Shown here: positions 5,880-11,763 of the stretch, piece after piece | Layout of the letters: each line of letters begins with the position of its first letter | How positions within the stretch are numbered: the stretch's first letter is position 1 | DNA from: Candidatus Ruthturnera sp. | Lineage (GTDB): Bacteria > Pseudomonadota > Gammaproteobacteria > PS1 > Pseudothioglobaceae | DNA length: 11,763 bases | Direction: 5' to 3' | Assembly: GCA_018648985.1 (NCBI GenBank) | Contig: JABGOT010000055.1 | Coordinates: 26,781-38,543, forward strand | Made by a program: the position numbers and the translations under genes | The notes under the pieces: generated by a model | Told to the model about the DNA's origin: nothing | Seen by the model: only the letters and a program-made list of their open reading frames with translations | Databases searched by the model: none

Positions 5880-6341
5880 ATGGCAAAAATTGCTGACAAA
5901 ATCCAAGCATTAATCAATCCAGTGATTAGCGACATGGGCTATGAGCTTGTAGGTATTGAATATGTTGCTAGCGGTAAGCATAGCACTCTGAGGATTTATA
6001 TTGACTCAGATAATGGCATTGGTGTTGATGATTGCGAAACAGTGTCAAGACAAGTTAGTGCGATCTTAGATGTGGAAGACCCTATTACAAACCAGTACAA
6101 TTTAGAAGTGTCATCACCAGGCGTAGAGCGCCCATTGTTTCATATTGGGCATTATCAACGCTTTTTAGGCCACGATATTAAATTACGATTGGTTAGGCCA
6201 ATCAACGGACAAAGAAAATTTGTTGGTGCTATTGGCAGTGTCAGTGAAACCAACAACAGTGTTGAATTAGTAACAGAATTAGGTCCAGTGATGCTGGACA
6301 TTGAGTTAATTGAAAAGGCGAATTTAGTCGCCAACTTTTAA
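5880..6341 (+). CDS. rimP: Ribosome maturation factor RimP
   Basis: A 153-residue protein (E. coli 150) that binds the 30S subunit during assembly and is needed for efficient maturation of its head region. The N-terminal alpha/beta domain (about 1-83) contains MGYELVGIEYV (19-29), LRIYIDSDNGIGVDDCETVSRQVSAILDVEDPI (starting at 37) and YNLEVSSPGVERPLF (73-87), which is nearly diagnostic. The C-terminal SM-like beta domain covers about 88-153 and ends in IEKANLVANF, like the E. coli IQKANLVPHF ending. The ATG at 5880 matches the family's N-terminus; no clear Shine-Dalgarno precedes it. It is the first protein gene of the nusA operon, 13 bases before nusA. Confidence 0.97.
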   Translation: MAKIADKIQALINPVISDMGYELVGIEYVASGKHSTLRIYIDSDNGIGVDDCETVSRQVSAILDVEDPITNQYNLEVSSPGVERPLFHIGHYQRFLGHDIKLRLVRPINGQRKFVGAIGSVSETNNSVELVTELGPVMLDIELIEKANLVANF

Positions 6342-6354
6342 GCAGGAGAAAGAC

Positions 6355-7830
6355 GTGGAAGGTAAAGAATTATTTTTAATGGTTGAGGCAATTTCTAATG
6401 AGAAAAACATCTCGCAAGAGGACGTACTTGAGTCTTTGGAAGAGGCATTAGCCGTTGCAACAAAGAAGCGCAACAACATTGATGCGCATGTTGAAATTGA
6501 CAGAAAAACCGGCGAGTTTAATACTTTCAGACAGTGGATGGTTATTGATGACGGTGAAAACTTTGTTGACGATGATGGCACTGAATTTGACACAGAGCTA
6601 CACATTCATGCCAAAGATGCGAACGGTATAGCCGTTGATGACTTTGTACGTGAGCCAATGGAAACTGAAGAGTTTGGCCGTATTGCTGCTCAAATCGTAA
6701 AACAAGTTATCATTCAAAAAGTACGTGAAGCTGAAAGAGAAGTCATTGTTGAAGACTACACCAAGCGTGTGGGCGAAGTCATTATGGTAACAGTTAAGCG
6801 TGTTGACCGAGGTAACGCCTATGTTGATATGGGTGGTGTTGACGGTATGATTTCTAAATTTGACCTAATTCCAAACGAATCGGTACGTAAAAATGATCGT
6901 TTAAGAGCCTATATTAAAGAGGTGAAATCTTCTCCACGTGGTGCGCAAATTTTCTTAAGTCGTACAGTGCCTGAGATGATGATTGAATTATTCGAGATGG
7001 AAGTGCCAGAGATTTCTGAAGGCGTGATTGAAATTATGGGTGCTAGTCGCGACCCTGGTTTACGCTCAAAATTAGCCGTTAAAGCAAAAGACAAGCGCCT
7101 TGATCCAATTGGCTCTTGTATTGGTATGCGTGGTGCACGTGTACAGGCTGTATCAAACGAACTTAACGGCGAGCGTGTAGATATCATCCTTTGGGACGAA
7201 GACCCTGCTCAGTTTGTAATCAATGCGATGGCACCTGCTGAGGTAAGCGCCATCGTCGTTGATGAAGATAAAAATTCAATGGATATTGCTGTTGAAGATG
7301 ACCAATTAGCCTTGGCTATTGGTCGTGGTGGTCAGAATATTAAATTGGCTTCACGTCTAACCAGCTGGAAGCTTAATGTTATGTCAGTGGGCGAATCAGA
7401 CGAGAAGCAAGCAGAAGAAAACCAAAAAACCAGTGAAAAATTAGCTGAAAAATTAGGTGTTGATTCTGAAGTAGCTGGCGTATTAATTGATGAAGGCTTT
7501 GGTAGTGTTGATGAAGTTGCTGATGCGGATGCTTCTAGCTTAGAAGGTATTGAAGAGTTCGACGCCTCTATGGTTGAAGAATTGCAAGAGCGTGCTTCTG
7601 ACGCGCAGTTGGTGCAGGCATTAGGCGATGCAGAGTCTTCTGAAGTATTGATGAGTGTCGAGGGTGTGAGTGAAGACTTAGCGCAAGCATTAATTGAATC
7701 AGATATCGCAACAGTAGACGACCTTGCAGAATTATCAATCGATGAGTTATTAGACATTCAAGATATGGACACTGAAGCAGCATCGGCTGTTATTATGACC
7801 GCAAGAGAAAATGAAGGATGGTTTGATTAA
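6355..7830 (+). CDS. nusA: Transcription termination/antitermination protein NusA
   Basis: A 491-residue RNA polymerase-associated factor (E. coli 495) that modulates pausing, intrinsic termination and antitermination. Domains in order: polymerase-binding N-terminal domain (1-130, with EAISNEK at 11-17), S1 domain (about 137-203), KH1 (about 230-280, GMRG at 257-260), KH2 (about 300-346, GRGG at 323-326), then two acidic helix-hairpin-helix-type repeats (about 365-415 and 433-486) as in E. coli, where the last repeat binds the alpha-CTD. The end, ENEGWFD, parallels the E. coli ending. The GTG start at 6355 is supported by AGGAGA (6344-6349) and by alignment of the N-terminus. In E. coli NusA reduces expression of its own operon; the terminator upstream of rimP could allow the same here. 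Confidence 0.98.
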   Translation: MEGKELFLMVEAISNEKNISQEDVLESLEEALAVATKKRNNIDAHVEIDRKTGEFNTFRQWMVIDDGENFVDDDGTEFDTELHIHAKDANGIAVDDFVREPMETEEFGRIAAQIVKQVIIQKVREAEREVIVEDYTKRVGEVIMVTVKRVDRGNAYVDMGGVDGMISKFDLIPNESVRKNDRLRAYIKEVKSSPRGAQIFLSRTVPEMMIELFEMEVPEISEGVIEIMGASRDPGLRSKLAVKAKDKRLDPIGSCIGMRGARVQAVSNELNGERVDIILWDEDPAQFVINAMAPAEVSAIVVDEDKNSMDIAVEDDQLALAIGRGGQNIKLASRLTSWKLNVMSVGESDEKQAEENQKTSEKLAEKLGVDSEVAGVLIDEGFGSVDEVADADASSLEGIEEFDASMVEELQERASDAQLVQALGDAESSEVLMSVEGVSEDLAQALIESDIATVDDLAELSIDELLDIQDMDTEAASAVIMTARENEGWFD

Positions 7831-7857
7831 ATTAAGTAAAGATAAAAAAACTTAATT
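7830..7857 (+). other. AT-only inverted repeat between nusA and infB
   Basis: AATTAAGT (7830-7837) and ACTTAATT (7850-7857) form an 8-bp perfect stem with a 12-base A-rich loop; allowing one bulge adds three more pairs that include the nusA stop codon. It is not followed by a T-tract, so it is not an intrinsic terminator for nusA. The sequence after it to infB is A-rich with only a weak AGG at 7876-7878 as ribosome binding site. Confidence 0.5.
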
Positions 7858-7886
7858 AAAAACAAATAAAACAATAGGCAAGCATT

Positions 7887-10307
7887 ATGGCACACACAGT
7901 TCAAACGTTATCTAAATTACTGAAAAAGACTCCAGACGAAGTCATTTCAATCTTGGTGAATGCCGGTATTGATGGCAAAACGGCAGATTCTGAGATCTCA
8001 GCTGAAGAACGTAAAATTTTGATGGGCAGTTTGTCGAAGCGCTCAACCAGCAAATCGAGCATGTCGGTTTCACGCAAGCCTAGTACTAAGTCAAGCTCGA
8101 GTGCTGGCGGTATTAAAGTGCAAGTTAAGAAAAAGCGCGTTAAAAAATCAGCGCCTCAAGCCAGTGATTCTGTTGACAATGAAGCAGCGCTTAAAGCGCA
8201 AGCTGCGTTAGAAGCAGGCCGTGATGCAGATGAAAAATTATTAGCACAAGATGCCAAGCGTCAAGAAATGACGCGCTTACAAAAAGACAAACAAAAAGCG
8301 CAAAAAGAACAGCAAGAGACTGCCAAACAAAAAGCGAAAGAAGACGAGGCCAATAAAACTAAAGCCCCTGCTACCACTGAAGATAAAAAACCAAAACGTT
8401 TGCGCAATGCGCCAAGTGGTAATGGACGTCGACAGTTGCATGTGGCTCGACATAATCCAAACCGCAAGCTAAAGAAGAAAGACAGAACACGTTTAAGCCA
8501 AAAGACTCAAGAAGAGCAGGCACAGCATGGCTTCCAAAAGCCAGTTGAAAAGGTAATGCACGATATTGCAGTACCAGAAAATATTAAGGTCAGTGATTTA
8601 GCCCAAAAGATGACAACCAAAGCCGGAGAAGTACTAAAAGTACTAATGGGCATGGGTGTTATGGTAACGCTAAATGATGTGATTGACCAAGATACTGCTT
8701 TGTTAGTGGTTGAAGAAATGGGGCATAAAGGTGTTGCTGCAGTTGAAGAAACCATTGAAGACAAGTTAGTTGAAAAAGCAAAGCCAACAGGTGATGAAAG
8801 CTTAAGACCGCCAGTGGTAGCCATCATGGGTCACGTTGACCATGGTAAAACTTCTTTATTAGACTACATTCGTAAGGCTAAAGTAGCCGATGGTGAAGCC
8901 GGCGGTATTACTCAGCATATTGGCTCGTATCAAGTTGATACTGACAACGGAAAGATTACTTTTATCGACACACCGGGGCACGCAGCGTTTTCTAAAATGC
9001 GCTCTCGCGGTGCAAATTCAACCGATATTATTATTCTAGTGGTTGCAGCAGATGATGGTGTAATGCCGCAAACGATTGAATCAATTAAGCACTCTCAACA
9101 AGCGGGTGTGCCAGTGATTGTTGCAATTAATAAAATTGATAAAGAAGGCGCTGATCTTGATAAGATCAAGCAAGTGCTTTCAACACATGACGTTATTTCA
9201 GAAGACTGGGGTGGCGATGTGATGATGGTGCCAGTTTCGGCGCATACCGGTGAAGGTATCGATGCATTGCTTGAGGCGATTACTTTAACAGCAGAAGTGT
9301 TAGAGTTTTCTGCGGTTATTAAGGGCCCAGCAAACGGCACAGTATTAGAAGCTCGTTTAGAAAAAGGCCGTGGCAAGGTAACAACCATCTTAGTACAATC
9401 GGGCACTTTGAAAAAAGGCGATATTATGATCGCTGGCCTAGAATACGGAAAGGTTAAACAAATTGTTAATGACCAAGGCAAGGTTCTTAAAGAAGCAGGT
9501 CCATCAACGCCAGTAGAGGTACTTGGTTTGTCAGGTATACCAAATTCTGGCGATGAAGTATTAGTGGTTGAGAGTGAGCGTAAAGCACGTGAAGTAGCTG
9601 ACTTTAGAAAGACCAAAGAACGTGAAGCAGAATTACAAAAACAACAAGCATCGAAAATGGAAAACTTCTTACAGAAAATGGAAGAAGGCGATGTTTCTAC
9701 GGTTAACGTGTTGTTGAAATCTGATGTACGAGGATCAGCACAAGCATTGGTAGAAGCGTTAGAAGAGTTATCGACTGATGAAGTGCGTGTTAAAGTGGTT
9801 TCAAGCGGTGTGGGTGGTATTAATAATACTGACATTAATTTGGCAGCAACTTCAGAAGCCTTGGTGCTTGGTTTTAATGTACGTGCCGATGCAGTTGCAC
9901 GCAAGACAGCCGATGCTGAAGGCGTACGTATTGAATATTATTCAATTATCTATAATTTAATTGATGATGTGAAAGCCATCATGAGTGGTTTGTTAAGCCC
10001 AGCATTAAGTGAAAACATCATTGGTATTGCCAACGTGAAGGATGTTTTCCGTTCACAAAAATTGGGCGATATCGCAGGTTGTATGGTTGAAGAAGGTGTG
10101 GTTAGAAAAGATTCACCAATCCGTGTATTGCGTGAGAGTGTGGTTATCTTTGAAGGCGAGCTAGAATCTCTAAGACGCTTTAAAGACGATGTTAAAGAAG
10201 TTAAATCAGGTACTGAGTGTGGTATCGGTGTAGCAGGCTATAACGATGTTCAGCCAGGCGACCAGATCGAAGTATTTGAGCGTATTGAAACTGCTCGTAC
10301 TTTATAA
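7887..10307 (+). CDS. infB: Translation initiation factor IF2
   Basis: An 806-residue GTPase that brings formyl-methionyl initiator tRNA to the 30S subunit and promotes 50S joining. Domain order: a small IF2_N-like helical domain (about 4-48), a long lysine/glutamate/glutamine-rich linker (about 80-215), a second IF2_N domain (about 230-283), then the GTPase with G1 GHVDHGKT (315-322), switch I GGITQHIG (339-346), DTPGH (361-365), NKID (415-418) and SAH (451-453), followed by domain II and the C-terminal domains that bind fMet-tRNA. It is somewhat shorter than E. coli IF2-1 (890), mainly in the linker. The ATG at 7887 gives the normal N-terminus. Its substrate, initiator tRNA, is encoded at the head of the same operon. 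Confidence 0.98.
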   Translation: MAHTVQTLSKLLKKTPDEVISILVNAGIDGKTADSEISAEERKILMGSLSKRSTSKSSMSVSRKPSTKSSSSAGGIKVQVKKKRVKKSAPQASDSVDNEAALKAQAALEAGRDADEKLLAQDAKRQEMTRLQKDKQKAQKEQQETAKQKAKEDEANKTKAPATTEDKKPKRLRNAPSGNGRRQLHVARHNPNRKLKKKDRTRLSQKTQEEQAQHGFQKPVEKVMHDIAVPENIKVSDLAQKMTTKAGEVLKVLMGMGVMVTLNDVIDQDTALLVVEEMGHKGVAAVEETIEDKLVEKAKPTGDESLRPPVVAIMGHVDHGKTSLLDYIRKAKVADGEAGGITQHIGSYQVDTDNGKITFIDTPGHAAFSKMRSRGANSTDIIILVVAADDGVMPQTIESIKHSQQAGVPVIVAINKIDKEGADLDKIKQVLSTHDVISEDWGGDVMMVPVSAHTGEGIDALLEAITLTAEVLEFSAVIKGPANGTVLEARLEKGRGKVTTILVQSGTLKKGDIMIAGLEYGKVKQIVNDQGKVLKEAGPSTPVEVLGLSGIPNSGDEVLVVESERKAREVADFRKTKEREAELQKQQASKMENFLQKMEEGDVSTVNVLLKSDVRGSAQALVEALEELSTDEVRVKVVSSGVGGINNTDINLAATSEALVLGFNVRADAVARKTADAEGVRIEYYSIIYNLIDDVKAIMSGLLSPALSENIIGIANVKDVFRSQKLGDIAGCMVEEGVVRKDSPIRVLRESVVIFEGELESLRRFKDDVKEVKSGTECGIGVAGYNDVQPGDQIEVFERIETARTL

Positions 10308-10322
10308 AGCACCTTTTAGTTA

Positions 10323-10661
10323 ATGGCAGACCAACCTTCCTACCGAGTCGAACGTGTTAATGAATTAATTCGTCGAGAGCTAGTTACCTTATTAAAAAAC
10401 GAAACCAAAGACCCAAGGTTGCAATCAGTGAGCATAACGGATGTCTTGGCCAGTCGTGATCTGAGTAGTGCTAGGGTGTTTTATACCGTGCCAGAATCAG
10501 ACCAAGCAACGATTGAAATATTACTAAATAAAGCCGGTGGTTTTTTCCGTTCGCGCTTGTCAAAAACACTAGATCTTCGCCATACACCAGCACTAAGGTT
10601 TATTTTTGATCCTGCGCCAAATACTGGCGCCAGAATCGAAGATTTATTGTCTAAACTTTAA
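10323..10661 (+). CDS. rbfA: Ribosome-binding factor A
   Basis: A 112-residue KH-fold protein that binds the 30S subunit near helix 1 of 16S rRNA and is needed for late maturation and growth in the cold. Family segments: RVNELIRRELVTLL (11-24), KDPRLQSVSITDV (29-41), SRDLSSARVFYTV (44-56), and AGGFFRSRLSKTLDLRHTPALRFIFD starting at 71. It ends soon after the conserved IEDLL, so it lacks the charged, flexible C-terminal tail of E. coli RbfA (133 residues); many bacterial RbfA proteins are this short. The ATG at 10323 lies 15 bases after the infB stop without a clear Shine-Dalgarno, and truB follows after 11 bases. Confidence 0.96.
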   Translation: MADQPSYRVERVNELIRRELVTLLKNETKDPRLQSVSITDVLASRDLSSARVFYTVPESDQATIEILLNKAGGFFRSRLSKTLDLRHTPALRFIFDPAPNTGARIEDLLSKL

Positions 10662-10672
10662 CGCATTGCCAG

Positions 10673-11584
10673 ATGTCTAGGCGCAATCCAAAAGGCAGAG
10701 ACATTAATGGCATTGTCTTGCTTGATAAAGACACGGGCTTAAGCTCAAACGCCGCTCTACAAAAAGTCAAACGATTATTCTTTGCTAAGAAAGCAGGTCA
10801 TACGGGTGCGCTAGATCCATTAGCCAGCGGCATCCTGCCAATTTGCTTGGGCCAGGCCACCAAGGTGGCAGGCTTTTTACTCGATGATGATAAACGTTAT
10901 TTTGTGCGTGGACAACTGGGCCAAATGACAGATACCGGTGATGCCGAAGGCGAGACAATAAAAACCCAGCCTTTTGAACATTTAATCGATGAAGAAATTC
11001 GCACAGCTGTTAATCAATTTGTTGGCGATATCGAGCAAATACCACCGATGTACTCAGCCCTTAAAAAAGACGGACAGCCATTATACAAACTCGCCAGACA
11101 AGGCATTGAGATTGATAGGCCACCACGCCCAGTGACCATCCATCATATTGATTATTTGGGTTATGAAAATGGCGTTGTTAGTTTGGAAGTGGCCTGCTCT
11201 AAAGGTACTTATATTCGCACTTTGATTGAAGACATTGGCAACAAGCTGGGCTGTGGCGCACACGTGATTGAGCTCAGGCGTACTGGCTTTGCGCATATCG
11301 ATATCACGCAGACGATTAAGTTTGCAGACTTGGAAAACCTGGCAATCGATGATTATCAATTGCTTGATGAAAAAATATTTGCCACACAAGACATGTTGCC
11401 AAGCATTGACAGTCTTTATCTGGATGAGCAACAAACGATTGATATTAAGTATGGTAGATCTATTACTTCGAACGGGCAAGGCTCGTTCGAAGTGATTAAG
11501 CTGTTTGATAACCACAAACAGTTTTTAGGCATTGGCGAGCCAGATGAAGATGGCAGCATCAAACCCAAGCGATTATTCATTTAA
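10673..11584 (+). CDS. truB: tRNA pseudouridine(55) synthase TruB
   Basis: A 303-residue enzyme (E. coli 314) that converts U55 in the T-loop of tRNAs to pseudouridine and also acts as a tRNA chaperone. Visible motifs: GIVLLDKDTGLSSN (13-26), catalytic motif GHTGALDPLASGILPICLGQ starting at 42 with Asp48, KRYFV (74-78, Tyr76, the conserved stacking tyrosine), PPMYSALKKDGQPLYKLARQG (starting at 124), and CSKGTYIRTLIEDIG (175-189) followed by CGAHVIELRRTGFAHI. Residues from about 248 form the small C-terminal PUA-like domain. The ATG at 10673 gives the expected N-terminus; no strong ribosome binding site is seen. A strong inverted repeat lies in the codons for residues 264-275. In E. coli rpsO and pnp follow; here an unrelated gene does. 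Confidence 0.97.
   Translation: MSRRNPKGRDINGIVLLDKDTGLSSNAALQKVKRLFFAKKAGHTGALDPLASGILPICLGQATKVAGFLLDDDKRYFVRGQLGQMTDTGDAEGETIKTQPFEHLIDEEIRTAVNQFVGDIEQIPPMYSALKKDGQPLYKLARQGIEIDRPPRPVTIHHIDYLGYENGVVSLEVACSKGTYIRTLIEDIGNKLGCGAHVIELRRTGFAHIDITQTIKFADLENLAIDDYQLLDEKIFATQDMLPSIDSLYLDEQQTIDIKYGRSITSNGQGSFEVIKLFDNHKQFLGIGEPDEDGSIKPKRLFI
11462..11496 (+). repeat. 16-bp imperfect hairpin inside the 3' end of truB
   Basis: A 10-bp perfect inverted repeat, ACTTCGAACG (11465-11474) and CGTTCGAAGT (11484-11493), is extended inward by G-U, G-C and C-G pairs to a 3-base AAG loop (11478-11480), and outward by U-G, U-A and A-U pairs. As RNA it would form 16 continuous pairs with two G-U wobbles. It is coding (TruB residues 264-275) and is not followed by a T-tract. 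Confidence 0.8.
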
Positions 11585-11592
11585 GAATTGAC

Positions 11593-11598
11593 TATAAT
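11593..11598 (+). promoter_or_regulatory. Putative -10 box for the gene after truB (leaderless configuration)
   Basis: TATAAT at 11593-11598 lies in the 21-base gap after truB and ends seven bases before the ATG at 11606. Transcription would begin at or next to the start codon. The -35 region at 16-18 bp spacing falls in the last truB codons and does not resemble TTGACA. Confidence 0.5.
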
Positions 11599-11605
11599 CT
11601 AAGTT

Positions 11606-11763
11606 ATGAACACTGGGAAGAGTAAAAAGAACGCATTGGTTGGCTATGGTTTTGATGAAAACCTGATGCGTAGCGTTAAGGGCGATAGTAGTTTGCGTGA
11701 TAGCGTTTATAATCGTGAGCGCACACTAAACTTGGTTGACGAGAACATTGATGAATTGTTAGA
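11606..11763 (+). CDS. Unrecognised protein, N-terminal 52 residues (cut by window edge)
   Basis: The frame is open from the ATG at 11606 to the window end. An in-frame TAA at 11600-11602 rules out an earlier start. The visible residues have a basic beginning (MNTGKSKKNALVGYGF) and a charged, mostly helical-looking continuation ending in ENIDELL. There is no signal peptide or membrane segment. I cannot name it. The basic head followed by an 'xNIDELL' stretch is reminiscent of N-terminal tails of ParB/RepB-type proteins, but this is a weak impression and no domain is visible in what remains. No Shine-Dalgarno precedes the ATG; a TATAAT box ends seven bases before it. It is probably transcribed separately from truB, or in addition to it. 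Confidence 0.7.
   Translation, partial: MNTGKSKKNALVGYGFDENLMRSVKGDSSLRDSVYNRERTLNLVDENIDELL

Noticed and set aside
8288..8336. Direct repeat of the 13-mer CAAACAAAAAGCG (8288-8300 and 8324-8336) in infB
   Set aside because: It encodes repeated KQKA-type residues of the charged IF2 linker and is explained by low-complexity coding sequence.
9095..9904. Long (269-codon) open frame antisense to infB
   Set aside because: It is Ser/Thr-rich low-information sequence opposite a highly conserved gene, with no ribosome binding site or recognisable domain; a codon-usage shadow.
10624..10633. 10-bp palindrome CTGGCGCCAG in rbfA
   Set aside because: A single short palindrome in coding sequence with no partner, position or repeat to suggest function.
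11081..11515. Antisense open frame opposite truB (144 codons)
   Set aside because: It lies wholly opposite a conserved enzyme, has no domain or ribosome binding site, and its end coincides with the truB hairpin only by position.

Overview
The window is ordinary, densely packed chromosome of an AT-rich (roughly 40% GC by eye) gammaproteobacterium. NusA, RimP, IF2, TruB and GshB read like close relatives of the Escherichia coli proteins, and the tRNA-fMet–rimP–nusA–infB–rbfA–truB order is the classic proteobacterial one. Short intergenic gaps, many 4-nt gene overlaps and low GC fit a streamlined lineage such as the SUP05/Thioglobus group, but that placement is an inference. I see no mobile element, CRISPR array, integrase or phage gene, and no gene-free stretch longer than 300 bases.

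Left block (1-1787, minus strand): a lytic murein transglycosylase, then ruvX, then the start of pyrB, which runs off the left edge. The three genes overlap or touch and look like one operon. It diverges from apbE across a gap of only 14 bp.

Central block (1802-4373, plus strand): apbE (flavin transferase), rarA (replication-fork AAA+ ATPase) and crcB (fluoride channel), joined by ATGA stop/start overlaps. The 3' end of crcB overlaps by 29 nt the 3' end of the convergent gshB (glutathione synthetase, minus strand). gshB diverges from a gene for a small, unrecognised membrane protein that has its own promoter and probably a TTG start.

Right block (5706-11584, plus strand): a promoter with a GC-rich discriminator, an initiator tRNA, an intrinsic terminator, then rimP, nusA, infB, rbfA and truB. 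This operon supplies initiator tRNA, IF2, the ribosome maturation factors RimP and RbfA, tRNA pseudouridine synthase and the transcription factor NusA. A terminator between the tRNA and rimP means most of the operon depends on read-through. Downstream of truB, where E. coli has rpsO, an unrecognised gene starts and is cut by the window edge.

The most interesting signals are small. Three genes (mltB-like, gshB and the gene after truB) each have a perfect TATAAT box ending only 6-7 nt before their ATG and no Shine-Dalgarno sequence, which suggests leaderless mRNAs. A near-perfect 16-bp hairpin is buried in the 3' end of truB. The initiator tRNA has a U1-U72 mismatch instead of C1-A72. The fluoride channel lacks both phenylalanines of its 'Phe box'. 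I did not find a new multi-gene system.
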